The notes under the pieces are model-generated. The model saw only the letters and a list, made by a program, of their open reading frames with translations, did no database searches and was not told the DNA's origin. Shown here one piece after another: positions 54,964 through 64,000 of a stretch of 64,000 nucleotides of DNA. Numbering within the stretch: the first letter of the stretch is position 1; each line of letters opens with the position of its first letter. The translations under genes were made by a program, and so were the position numbers. Origin of the DNA: Nitzschia sp. pyKryTriq1 (Eukaryota > Bacillariophyta > Bacillariophyceae > Bacillariales > Bacillariaceae); NCBI GenBank assembly GCA_956465555.1, contig OY101119.1:3086629-3150628 (forward strand), in the 5' to 3' direction.

Positions 54964-56891
54964 ATGCCAGGAGCGATGGTGTCCGCTTCTAATTTTTCCA
55001 TGGAAATAAAAACGGCCGGCACTGTTAATAGCGCAGCCGAGCGAGGGCGAAGTGCCGTTCAAATTCCGCTACTCTTCCCATCCCGACTCTTCGATATGCT
55101 TCAAGAATGCGACATGGATCCTGATGGAATGGGAAATATCGTTTCTTGGCTTCCCGATGGCACCGGTTTTAAAGTCCACAAACCCAAAGTGTTTGCCCAG
55201 ACGATCCTTCCGTCTCACTTCAACCAGAGCAAATACAAGTCGTTTCAAAGACAACGTAAGTACAGCAGCAGTACAAACAAGTGGTGTAAAAACTACTACA
55301 AACTACTATGTGGAGGATACAACAGGAGCACATCATCATGATCGCCGCAGAAGGACTCATCATCACTCATCACCATTTTCATTGTTTTGCTGGTGGTACT
55401 ACTACTACTACTACTTATACAGTCAATCTTTGGGACTTTGATCGTATCACGCGTACCTGTCCAGAAAAGGGAGCTTACTTTCATCCCCATTTTACGCGAG
55501 ATAAACAACCGCTCGATTATCAAAAACTGCGCCGGGTCCGTGCCATCAAAAAGGTTCCCGCCAAGGAACGCCGACGACTTTTACGACCTGAAAAGGAGGA
55601 GGAATCAGCACGGAAACAAAAAGAACAGCAACGGGAGCAGCATGCTGCTCAGAATAAGAAGCAGCAGGGGCAAGAAGAGCGTACTGATAGTAGTAGCGCA
55701 TCCGATCACACTACCAGCGGAGAGAGCCAGCATCCTGATGATCATGACTGCTCATCTTCGTCCCCGAACAGGAAGAACATGAACTATGAGGCTGCTGCTG
55801 CTGCTGCTGCTTCAAGCAGTAGCAAGAAGCACATGGTGAGTCAAGATGAGGAAAACTACTAGTTGCGTCGGCCACCACCACATCATCCGCTGACAGGAGC
55901 CTCGTCTCACCATTAGGATCATCATCGTCATCCTGTTCAGCACGACAACAACAACAACAACAAGAAGGACTCCGATGCCTTTCTTTTTCCTCATCCGGCA
56001 TTGCAGTCGAGCAGAGCTTGTTGGTCGTCCAACAAGAATGAACAAGAGTGCTGCAGCATGAACAAGAGCCTCCATACACATTCGGCCAGTAGCAGCAGCT
56101 ACGTCGACAGCATTTTTCCCATGGATTCTTCGTTTCAAATCACTGACAGGGACGAAGAAGAAGAGGATGGTCATACTACCGCCGAAGAATCGCAAGAGGG
56201 AGAGAACGACGAAAGTATTACTGCCGCTGCTGCTGCTGCCGCCGCTTCTGATTGCGACGACGACAATACCATGTGTTTGGACGATGAAGAGGTCGCAGCG
56301 TTGCTCAGCAGCAGCAGCTTGCTGACTGGTAGTCAAGACGAGTTGTTCATGCCCTTTTTCCCATTACTGGCGCAAGACGAAGAAGAAGATGCTGCTGACT
56401 GGGGTCTAGAACACCTGCCACCGCCACCACCAGATCATCATCACCAGCAGCAAACACGACGGGAAGATCCTCCTCTGGAGAAGAAGAAGCAGGGTGATGA
56501 TGATAATGACGATGATGATGATCGCGGTGGTGGTGGAGTCATCGCCATGAATAAAAATGCTTTGGCAAAGGCTCTCTGGAGCCGAATCACAAAATCCTCC
56601 TCGTTCGCTATTAATAATAATAGCAGCAGCAGCAGCAGCAGCAGCATGATCACTCAACAACCTGCTCGTCCCACGAAGAATGTCATGAGGACTCCTCCTG
56701 CTGCTGACCTGGTGGAACGTTGTTGGTTGTTGGCTACTACTACGAGTACTGCTGCCACCGCCGCCATGATGTGGGAAAGTCCTCGGGGTGGATCATGTGC
56801 TGGATACTACCGTAACGGGGGTGATGTTATTGGCTGTTGTTGTTTTTGTTGTTGTGGAGCAAGAGGAGGTGGTGGTGGTGCTGCCAAGTAG
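54964..56891 (+). CDS. Heat-shock factor family transcription factor, copy 2 of tandem pair
   Basis: Exons 54964-55255, 55423-55835 and 55917-56891 give 559 residues; introns are phase 1 (167 bp) and phase 0 (81 bp), the same plan as the gene 1.1 kb upstream. The DNA-binding domain spans about residues 35-135: LLFPSRLFDMLQECD, IVSWLPDGTGFKVHKPKVFA, SFNQ-type recognition region ending SFQRQ, then LNLWDFDRIT and GAYFHPHFTRDKQPLDYQKL. A basic-to-Q/E-rich linker and poly-A/S follow. The long third exon is acidic with VAALLSSSSLLTGSQDELFM and FFPLLAQDEEEDAADW, candidate activation segments, and ends in a Cys/Gly-rich tail. Start chosen as the ATG at 54964, with an alternative at 54976. Nuclear role inferred. 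Confidence 0.85.
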
Positions 56892-57650
56892 TGCTGCTGC
56901 TGCTGCTGCTGCTGGAAAGAACAACGAGGACAACAATTATTTCATTAATACTAGCCATTAGAGTAGTATTCCACTGAAGGACTGACGGTAGTACATATGC
57001 TGCTGTTTCTGTATCGTATTGCTTGCAGGGGGGGGGGGGGGGGGCTTCTTGGTTCCGTAGATGAAGGATAATGCGGAAACAAACTGATGAAAAGGGTTCG
57101 GACAGCGATGATCATCGGACGGATCATTCAGTAGAAGTATGGAATACATATCATTTAAAACTTTCATATCAAAAGAGACAAAAAGATGTTGGATGAAGTG
57201 TCAAAGCAAGCTACCGGTACAGTATTATACCGGTATGGGTATATTGCGATGCTGCGAGTTATTGCGAGGAGGATAGTCTTCATTCATTCATTCTTCATCG
57301 TCATATCGTCAACAACTTTTATTTGATGCGATGCGTGATGATGCGGTGCGCTTGGAAGAAGCAACGATGACGTCGCGGCTCGCTCGCTCGCTCGAGCGCT
57401 CGGAGTCGCAAACGATGACATCATCACGTCCTATTCAAGCTCACACATACTGTATCGAATCGAATCGAATAAATATCTAGTTTATGACTGCGCTCTAAAT
57501 ATTCGCGTACTCACCCTGGCGGTCTAGGACACCCCGCGGGCTGAGAGCAGTTGGGCGTGAACCCGGAAAATTGTTTGTATGTAGTGTGTTGAGATCAGGC
57601 TGGAAGGTTGTAAAGTGGAGTTGGTAGTCGAGGAGGGGGAAATAGGGACG
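56892..57650. other. Intergenic, with a 17-G run
   Basis: A CTGCTGCTG run lies just after the HSF stop (56893-56914). A run of 17 G occupies 57028-57044. TACCGGTA motifs occur near 57212 and 57230. The 18-bp phrase AAGCTCACACATACTGTA occurs at 57437-57454 and again at 58167-58184. No gene is supported. Confidence 0.55.
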
Positions 57651-58133
57651 CTATGTCCCGGAAGCAGGGTCAGGCCATGGAGGTGGGCGTATTGGCACGT
57701 CCAACGCCGGTGTGGATGTGGTGCGAGGTTCGTGGTTGAAATAGTTAGTTATGCGAGCGCGGGGATTGGCTACAATTGGAAGAGTTTTGGGTTTGCGGCG
57801 GGTCGGAGATCGGTGGAGTCGGGGATTGAAGCGTGATTTGGGTTTCTTCACTGGTTTGGAACTGGTAGAGGGAAAATGTTCGGTGAGCAGTTTGGTGTTC
57901 TGAACGGATCGAGCTAGCTTGGTGCGCATGCTTTCTTGGATGGGGGCTTGGTACAGATGGAGCCAATTTTTGAGGTGTTGGGAGTTGGATCGTTTGATGT
58001 ACGGTTCGAGTTCGGAGCTGTAGAGGCCGGCTTCGGCGTCGGCGTCGACGTTGAGACGGGCTTCGAGGGTAAGAGCTTCGTATGCAATGTCGTCGTCTAC
58101 GGTGTTGGGGCTGGTAAGGTACTTGCTATAAAT
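57651..58133 (-). CDS. Orphan reading frame with C-ending codons, possible terminal exon or fragment
   Basis: The - strand is open for 161 codons ending at a stop at 57651-57653; the first ATG within it is at 57929. Conceptual translation reads smoothly, e.g. DDDIAYEALTLEARLNVDAD, YSSELEPYIKRSNSQHLKNW and LHLYQAPIQESMRTKLARS. Codons end mostly in C, and no homopolymer runs occur, unlike every neighbouring gene. The open frame begins just after TATAG, a possible splice acceptor. The C-terminal half is basic and Pro-rich (KKPKSRFNPRLHRSPTRRKPK). I recognise no family. It lies between 18-bp direct repeats, so it may be an inserted fragment. It could instead be the last exon of an unseen gene. 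Confidence 0.4.
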   Translation of the reverse strand: MYSKYLTSPNTVDDDIAYEALTLEARLNVDADAEAGLYSSELEPYIKRSNSQHLKNWLHLYQAPIQESMRTKLARSVQNTKLLTEHFPSTSSKPVKKPKSRFNPRLHRSPTRRKPKTLPIVANPRARITNYFNHEPRTTSTPALDVPIRPPPWPDPASGT

Positions 58134-58501
58134 TTAGCTTTCGGTTTCGCGCGTCGGAGAAACTATAAGCTCACACATACTGTAGTATAAGCTCGCGGTC
58201 TGGTCAAGCTTTGTGGCGCGAACGAAGCGCGTTGCTGCTCTACACGTACTGGCTGGACGGAGAAGAAGAATTGTCCCGATGTCTCTTTTGCTATGGCTCT
58301 GTTTCTGCTCCTTTCTCACTTCATTCACTTGACTTTTGTGTGGCATCGTATCTTTCTCTACTACGCGTATCCATCTATCCATCCATCCAACCATCCATCC
58401 AACCATCGATTCTTTCATCTCTCATGGTATCTCTAGAAGTACTACTACTACTAGAGCTAATACGGTAGTCATCATTCTTCTTGATTGAAAACAAAATAAT
58501 A
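58134..58501. other. Intergenic before the esterase gene
   Basis: No separate gene is seen. It includes the second AAGCTCACACATACTGTA repeat (58167-58184) and a CATCCATCCATCCAACCATCC tract (58370-58410). A missing first exon of the esterase could lie here. Confidence 0.4.
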
Positions 58502-60058
58502 ATGTCACCCCTCTTTCGATCACCACCACCACCACCAGCAGCAGCAGCAGTAGCACCACGCCAAGCGGCTGAAAGAAGTACTACTACAAGTAGTAGTAGT
58601 AGTAGTATTACATGTGGAGAAACCATGTTACGCAACTACGAAATGCCCAGTGGTTCCCGTTGCCGCAACCCGGAAGATTGCCATCGTCGTTACATGATCT
58701 ACTATCCCACATCGGTATGTGGAGGCAAAGTGGGAACAGTACCATCAGCATCATCATCATCAATGGCAGTGACGCTTCCAGTCGTCTTTAGTGTCCATTG
58801 CTTGGGATGTTCTCTCGAATCCCTCCAACATTGGAGCGAAATTGCCGAACTATATCAATTTGTATGGGTCAATCCAGAAGGGATTCAAAGATCGTTCAAT
58901 GCCGGGGATGGAGAAGCTTGTTGTGGATATGCCTTGGAACAAGGTTTGGATGATTTTGGTTTCTTGCAAGGCATTCTACAAGAATTGTCCGCGGCGCATC
59001 CCAACTTTGTTTCGTCCGATTGGGCCTATGCGATGGGATGGTCAAATGGTGGATACATGGTATCGGCGGCTGCTTCCCTATTTCGGGGCATTGCTCCCAT
59101 TTCCGGATATCACGTGGAAAGCATGCCCAACAATAACCACAACCAGAACAATTATCGCCCCGTCGCGCTCTTTTTACATCATGCTCTGGACGATCATTTT
59201 GTCCAACCGACAGGATGTTGTAAGGATCCGACCATGCCACAATGTTGTTGTCGCATTTCCGGGTATTTGGATACCTGTACTTCCGTCGAAGCCAAAGCAG
59301 AAGAGTGGGCCGTGGCCAATGGATGTGGTACTACTACTGATACTACTTCAAGTAGTAGTACTAGTAGTACTATTAGTACTATTATTTCTTTGGACATTCC
59401 CGATCAAGTCACATGTGTGACGTACAACAGTCCATCTTGTCAAGCCAATACGACGTACTGTTTGTATCCTCACAAGGGACATTTCAATCATCCTAGTTTT
59501 GCCGCAGCCTTTTCGGAAATGATGGGACGATCCGTGGCCGACTTTTTTGCCAAGCACATGTGTGAAACCGCCAATAATAATAATAATAATAATGGTGGTG
59601 GTGGTGGTGGTGGTGGCGCCCAATGGGATTCGGAACGTCGGACCTGTACCTGTTCTTCGCAAAATCCTACTGGACCATATTGTTTCAATACACTAAAAGT
59701 GGGAGGTTCTGGAAATAATAATAATAATAATAATAACGAAAAGGACAAAGCCGTGACGGATACGGATACGGATACTACCTTGTCCAACAAGGTCAAGGAG
59801 ACGGGGGGAGAGGATCTATTATCCCTCGGATTGATGGAAGTGATGGGTACGGGCGAGGTGATCACAATGACGAGTTTAGCACTCATGTTGCTGGGATTGT
59901 GCATCTGGTATCGGCGTCAAATGAGGATAGGCGGAGGGTTTCCTTCTTCTTCTTCTACTACTACTGCTGCTGCTGCTAGTAGACGGATACCGGTATTCTT
60001 TCAACGTCGGCGACGATTTGTCAAGAATAAAGTCGAGGTCGAACTGCAAAAGCTATAA
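58502..60058 (+). CDS. PHB-depolymerase/feruloyl-esterase-type alpha/beta hydrolase with membrane anchor
   Basis: A 518-residue frame from ATG 58502. The alpha/beta hydrolase core has VVFSVHCLGC, QFVWVNPEG, the nucleophile elbow AMGWSNGGYM (Ser181), a likely acid in LHHALDDHF (Asp230/231) and a His in PHKGHFNHP (His324/327). This is the LpqC-like esterase family, which cleaves polyhydroxyalkanoates or feruloyl/acetyl esters. Many cysteines suggest extracellular folding. After an N and G run comes an EGF-like stretch (CTCSSQNPTGPYCFN), then a transmembrane helix (VITMTSLALMLLGLCIWY) and a basic tail. The present N-terminus (P/A/S-rich) has no signal peptide although the rest looks secreted, so an upstream exon may be missing. 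Confidence 0.7.
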   Translation: MSPLFRSPPPPPAAAAVAPRQAAERSTTTSSSSSSITCGETMLRNYEMPSGSRCRNPEDCHRRYMIYYPTSVCGGKVGTVPSASSSSMAVTLPVVFSVHCLGCSLESLQHWSEIAELYQFVWVNPEGIQRSFNAGDGEACCGYALEQGLDDFGFLQGILQELSAAHPNFVSSDWAYAMGWSNGGYMVSAAASLFRGIAPISGYHVESMPNNNHNQNNYRPVALFLHHALDDHFVQPTGCCKDPTMPQCCCRISGYLDTCTSVEAKAEEWAVANGCGTTTDTTSSSSTSSTISTIISLDIPDQVTCVTYNSPSCQANTTYCLYPHKGHFNHPSFAAAFSEMMGRSVADFFAKHMCETANNNNNNNGGGGGGGGAQWDSERRTCTCSSQNPTGPYCFNTLKVGGSGNNNNNNNNEKDKAVTDTDTDTTLSNKVKETGGEDLLSLGLMEVMGTGEVITMTSLALMLLGLCIWYRRQMRIGGGFPSSSSTTTAAAASRRIPVFFQRRRRFVKNKVEVELQKL

Positions 60059-60352
60059 ATCAATAATTCAAGAACCGCACCAGCAAGGTACGGATCGATC
60101 AATGAATGAATGAATGAATGAATGAATGAATGAAAGAATGAATGATCACTGATTGCTATTCTGAATTGTGTGATTATTATGTTTTAGTTTGTTCTAATCC
60201 TCTTTCTTTTGTTATCTTGTTTGCGTACAGTCAGTGAAGAATCGTGGAATGTGGAATGTATGTATGTGTGTGTGTGTGTGTGTGCGTGCGTGCGGAAAAG
60301 TGGTCGTGCTTTGGAAGTGAAACAATCCACCAACGGCACCATATCCTTCCAT
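60059..60352. other. Convergent gap with microsatellites
   Basis: An (AATG)n tract lies at about 60102-60143 and a (GT)n tract at about 60262-60294. No gene is seen. Confidence 0.7.
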
Positions 60353-61348
60353 TTACACGGACGTGGCGGCACCCGAAGCCAAGAGTTGTTCCATCACCAC
60401 ATTGAAAGGCTTGAAGAAGATGGGAATGGCATCGACTACCGAGTTGCCAGTAAACCATTCTTGAATGGCAAATCCCGTAATCGCCAACATGGCAAGGCGA
60501 CCATTGAACAATTCCGATTCGGCCAAGTATCGACTTCGTCCATCGTTGGAGTTAGAGGAAGAGAGTCCCAGTGGATCAAATCCCAAATCGGCCGATTGGA
60601 TTTCTCCCACCGAACCACTAAAGGCTTCTACCAACGCAGCTGCTGCCAAGGCCGTTGCCCAAAAGATGGGCGAGACATTTCCGAGTCCTCCATTCAAGAC
60701 GGAAGGAACCCGATCGTGCAAATTCAAAGCATTCGGCAGCTCCCATGCATCGGCGAGAGTCTTGTGAAAGAGTTCGGCCAAGGGCCAGCCGACAGCCGCC
60801 AACATGGCCAATCGTGCGTGTTTCAATTCGGAATTGCGATATTTCAACAAGCTATCGGGATTCGACGACGCCAACATCAAAGGATCAAATCCTCGATCAC
60901 CCGGTAGACTGCCATCCAAATGAGCCGGACGTGGGAGAAAGGGCAAGGAGGCTGACGGTTCTGCCAAGAACACGGATGATGAAGCAGATGACGAAGACGA
61001 CGACGAATCGTCGCCGTAATATCCAAGAGGATCCAATTGGAGAGTAGCTTGTGGGTTGGTGCTGGATGATCCTGCTGCTCGGCCTCCCGGCGAAGTAGTA
61101 AGACTAGCTTCGAGTGGTTGAATCAAACCAGCAACTCGCTCGGGGGAATCCTTGGGATACAAGCCGAATGGATCAAAAATAGGTTTGCTAGTCGTTGTTC
61201 CATCGAGAGCTGCCACTGCAGCCTCATACTTGGAAGAAGTCTTTGTCGAGACTGCTGCTCCTGATGGTGTCTTCATTCGGGCAAAAGGCGAAAAGGCAGC
61301 GACCGACGAGGACAGAAGGGTTACGAGAGCAAGTGTTGAGAATTTCAT
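60353..61348 (-). CDS. Light-harvesting (FCP-type) chlorophyll-binding protein
   Basis: A 331-residue intronless protein. A signal peptide (MKFSTLALVTLLSSSVAA) ends before FSPFA, the AAF-type cleavage motif for import into the complex plastid. The LHC core has helix A RNSELKHARLAMLAAVGWPL, a middle helix FWATALAAAALVEAF, and helix C AESELFNGRLAMLAITGFAI; the paired E/N...R residues ligate chlorophyll and cross-link the helices. The protein is longer than usual FCPs (about 200 residues) because of an N-terminal region of about 130 residues. That region holds extra FDPFGL and LDPLGYY motifs besides the FDPLML and FDPLGL ahead of helices A and C. Thylakoid location. Subfamily not decided. Confidence 0.85.
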   Translation of the reverse strand: MKFSTLALVTLLSSSVAAFSPFARMKTPSGAAVSTKTSSKYEAAVAALDGTTTSKPIFDPFGLYPKDSPERVAGLIQPLEASLTTSPGGRAAGSSSTNPQATLQLDPLGYYGDDSSSSSSSASSSVFLAEPSASLPFLPRPAHLDGSLPGDRGFDPLMLASSNPDSLLKYRNSELKHARLAMLAAVGWPLAELFHKTLADAWELPNALNLHDRVPSVLNGGLGNVSPIFWATALAAAALVEAFSGSVGEIQSADLGFDPLGLSSSNSNDGRSRYLAESELFNGRLAMLAITGFAIQEWFTGNSVVDAIPIFFKPFNVVMEQLLASGAATSV

Positions 61349-62278
61349 GGTCGTGCGATTGTAGATAATTGCTTTGGTATTGGTTTCGAGGATAATGGTG
61401 TAGTAATGATGTTCGAAGAGTTGTTGATTTTATGAGAGAGTGTGGTTGGCGAGAGTGCGAAACAACAACGTAGGTACGGTAGTGATGTGTGGGAAAACCG
61501 GGAGGTGGTTCAGTCGTGTTCCTCCGTCAGTTCCTTCATCGGATGAGTCAGTCACGAGTAGGTGGCCGATTGGACTGAGTAGAATTCTACGTATCGTGGT
61601 ACTGTTAAAAAGGGCGGACCCCTCCGACTGAGTCAATGAAAGCCAATCGCTGGCTAGTAGTATGGAAGAGCCACCAATGGCCGACGCGTCCATCATCGTT
61701 TCGACTCAGCAGGATGGTACAGTACGAGTTTTAAAACTCGTGGATCTACTCTCTACTACTAGTACTAGGAGTAGAGCCACTACCAGTAGAGTATGAAGCA
61801 GTAGTCTACTTGATTGATGCTCTATAATAGAAGTCGCAGAGACTCTCTCACTCTCGCAATAGTAGTAGAAAAGAGGATAGACTAACTTTGTACACCAACC
61901 GCAGAGGATGGTGTGCTGCTCTAGTAGTAATAGAAGAACCATGATGATTAGTGCAATAGTAGTACCGGCAGTCGAGTAGTCCAGGCGCCACTCCACCACC
62001 AGTACCGGAACCGTACAGGTAGTCCAGTGGAGTGAGTCTGCAGTACCAGTACTATCGATGCCTCATACACATTCAATTCAGTAGAATAACTCGAAATTAA
62101 TATAATTCAATATTAGTAGGTTATTGTTACGAATACATCAATCAAATTAATATTTTTATCACTGCTGAATGGAAACCACATCACTGCTTTGCTCCTGCTC
62201 CTTGTTGTTCATAATATTCCATCAAAGAATAGATGATTATGATGATGATTATGATGATGATATAGGTACGTATATGAT
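61349..62278. other. Intergenic between light-harvesting and enolase genes
   Basis: It should hold the light-harvesting promoter at its left end and the enolase 3' region at its right. TACTACTAGTACTAG runs lie at 61745-61770. No gene is seen. Confidence 0.45.
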
Positions 62279-63926
62279 TTACGCCATCCAAGCAGGAGAA
62301 CGGAATCCCATACCTGGGAAGACAGCCTTGGCACCCAATTGTTCTTCAATACGCAACAATTGGTTGTACTTGGCGGTACGCTCTCCACGGCAAGGCGCTC
62401 CCGTCTTGATTTGTCCCGTGCAGAGACCGACAGCCAAATCGGCAATGTAGTTGTCTTCGGTTTCTCCCGATCGGTGCGACGTCATGACACCCCATCCATT
62501 TTGTTTCGAGAGCTTGACGGCATCGATCGATTCGGAGATGCTTCCAATTTGGTTGACCTTGAGCAACAAACAGTTGGCGGCCTTGGTATCGACGGCTTCT
62601 TGAATTTTGAGCGGGTTGGTGACGGTCAAGTCATCTCCGACAATTTGGACGGATTTTCCGACCTCGGCGACAATCTTGCTCCAGTTGACCCAGTCATCTT
62701 GATCAAAGGGATCTTCAATGGTGACAATGGGGTATTTATCAATCAATTTTTTGTAGAGAGCGATCATTTCATCTCCCGTCAAGACTTGGGAGGGATCTTT
62801 TTTAGCGGCCTTGAAATCCAAATCATACGCGTCCTTTCCAGCGACCTTGAATTCCGAACTGGCGACATCCAAACCGACGGATACCTTATCCAAGTATCCT
62901 GCCATATCGGTCGCTTCCATAATCATTTCGAGTCCCGACTCGACGTCACAGGGAGGGGCGAATCCACCTTCGTCTCCAATCAAGGTGGCATCTCCTCCGA
63001 ATTTGGCCTTGATGACCTTTTTGAGGTTGTGGAAGACTTCGCATCCAATTTCCATGGATTCACTAAAGGTTGCGGCTCCGGTAGGAATGACAAAGAATTC
63101 TTGAAAGGGCAACTTGTTTCCAGCGTGTTCTCCGCCATTAATGACGTTGAAACAAGGGACGGGGAGGGTCTCGGGGATGGGGTTTCCCGCGACATTGGCG
63201 TAGTGCTTCCAGAGAGGAATGCCTTGGGCGGCGGCTCCGGCCTTGGAGGCGGCAAGAGAAACTATGATATAGGGAGCAAAGGATATGGTGAGAAACAATG
63301 TGGATGATATGATATGATATGATATGATATGCAGAAGCAGCAGATGAAGAATGTGTGCCATTCAATATTCGACACATATCCTCCACCAGCCAGCCCACAC
63401 AAACAGCACACTGCTGATGAAGCAACCAACCAACCAACCAAGAACCGATCGATCAAGCAAGCACCACGATCGAGTACAATATAGTATGGTATAGTATAGT
63501 ATATCATGTATGGCACTTACTTCCAAGAATGGCGTTCGCTCCCAAATTGGACTTGTTGGGAGTTCCATCGACCTTGAGCATGACATCATCAATCGCTCGC
63601 TGATCGGACACATCCATACCCATAATGGCATCCTTCAAGACGGTGTTGACATTCTTGACGGCACCGCTCACACCCTTGCCCATGTATCGCTTTCCTCCAT
63701 CTCGCAATTCGCACGCCTCGTAAATTCCCGTCGATGCTCCGGACGGGACCGATGCCGTAAAGACACCGCCGGCCGTGGTAATGTCGACTTCGACGGTGGG
63801 ATTTCCACGCGAGTCAATGATTTCGCGGCCATGAACGCCCGTAATGGCCGACATGAGGCGAGTTTGAGTGGCAGTGCTAGAAGCAGCACTGCGGGCGAGG
63901 ACGTTGCGAGAGAACTTGGTCAACAT
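62279..63926 (-). CDS. Enolase, mitochondrial-type presequence
   Basis: Exons 63926-63521 and 63261-62279 join across a 259-bp phase-1 intron, rebuilding [17 protein letters not shown]; 462 residues. Enolase converts 2-phosphoglycerate to phosphoenolpyruvate. Visible signatures are the N-terminal [25 protein letters not shown], the metal and catalytic segments [39 protein letters not shown] and [10 protein letters not shown], so the site looks intact. Before the core lies [16 protein letters not shown], a basic Arg/Ser leader without acid residues, typical of mitochondrial import. Diatoms are known to run lower glycolysis in mitochondria as well. The start is ATG 63926; a second ATG (LMSAITG) would give a cytosolic form. 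The intron carries GATAT repeats. Confidence 0.92.
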
Positions 63927-64000
63927 GGTGTTTTTCAAGGTAGTAAGTATACTAGTGGTGCTATCTATGACAATGAGAATAATACAATTGATATGACCGT
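63927..64000. other. Upstream sequence of enolase
   Basis: Only 74 bases remain before the window ends; they should be the 5' leader or promoter of enolase. No motif is assigned. Confidence 0.4.

Noticed and set aside
62339-63307. 322-codon + strand frame opposite enolase
   Set aside because: Antisense of a strongly conserved coding sequence with biased codons; no domain seen.
1-64000. tRNA or rRNA genes, LTR elements, virus-like elements
   Set aside because: I looked for tRNA B-box phrases, rRNA-like stretches and long terminal repeats with protease, RT or integrase motifs on both strands and found none I could support by eye.

Overview
The window is nuclear DNA of a diatom; the group is an inference, and I do not name a species. 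The supporting signs are a fucoxanthin-chlorophyll type light-harvesting protein whose signal peptide ends in the AAF-type motif used for the four-membrane plastid, an enolase with a mitochondrial-type presequence (lower glycolysis in mitochondria is known from diatoms), several heat-shock-factor (HSF) family genes, a DUF6824 protein, short GT-AG introns of about 80-260 bases, and coding regions full of poly-Q, poly-N, poly-D and poly-S runs. Intergenic DNA is rich in TAG/CTA and GAT trinucleotide runs and in small palindromes such as TACCGGTA.

Layout. 0-1.1 kb: a 48-bp minisatellite. 1.8-4.6 kb: an ankyrin/LRR-like protein. 5.2-9.6 kb: a small cluster of three secreted cupredoxin-fold proteins, one with a full stellacyanin-like copper site and two that have lost every ligand, with a Cys-rich metallothionein-like gene between them on the other strand. 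10.3-12.0 kb: a secreted coiled-coil protein. 13.0-14.4 kb: a deleted PIF/Harbinger transposon with terminal inverted repeats and a TTA target duplication. 15.0-15.8 kb: a TPR-like protein. 16.1-18.5 kb: shuffled direct duplications. 19.5-24.4 kb: a degenerate RuvX/YqgF-like protein, a seven-helix receptor-like protein and a two-helix membrane protein. 24.6-28.8 kb: the most striking locus, an HSF gene whose four exons splice in frame into three complete HSF DNA-binding domains followed by four helicase-associated domains. 29.8-42.5 kb: a SWEET sugar transporter, a DUF6824 protein, a plastid-targeted NTF2/SnoaL-like protein, a vWA-alpha-kinase, a coiled-coil protein and a two-domain plastid ArsA ATPase. 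43.6-50 kb: a mucin-like repeat protein, a SET/SMYD-like methyltransferase and a GT31-like glycosyltransferase with a 20-nt microexon. 52-57 kb: two tandem HSF genes with identical intron plans. 57.6-58.1 kb: an orphan C-ending-codon reading frame between 18-bp direct repeats. 58.5-64 kb: a secreted or anchored PHB-depolymerase-type esterase, the light-harvesting protein and the mitochondrial enolase.

Genes mostly alternate in strand, with short convergent gaps (about 170-430 bp) and longer divergent gaps (about 1 kb). I see no operon-like units. The themes that link genes are transcriptional stress control (three HSF genes plus a SET protein), possible copper handling (cupredoxins and metallothionein-like protein) and plastid proteins (light-harvesting, ArsA, NTF2-like). 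No tRNA, rRNA, CRISPR array or viral element was recognised. All exon models come from reading splice sites and frames by eye.
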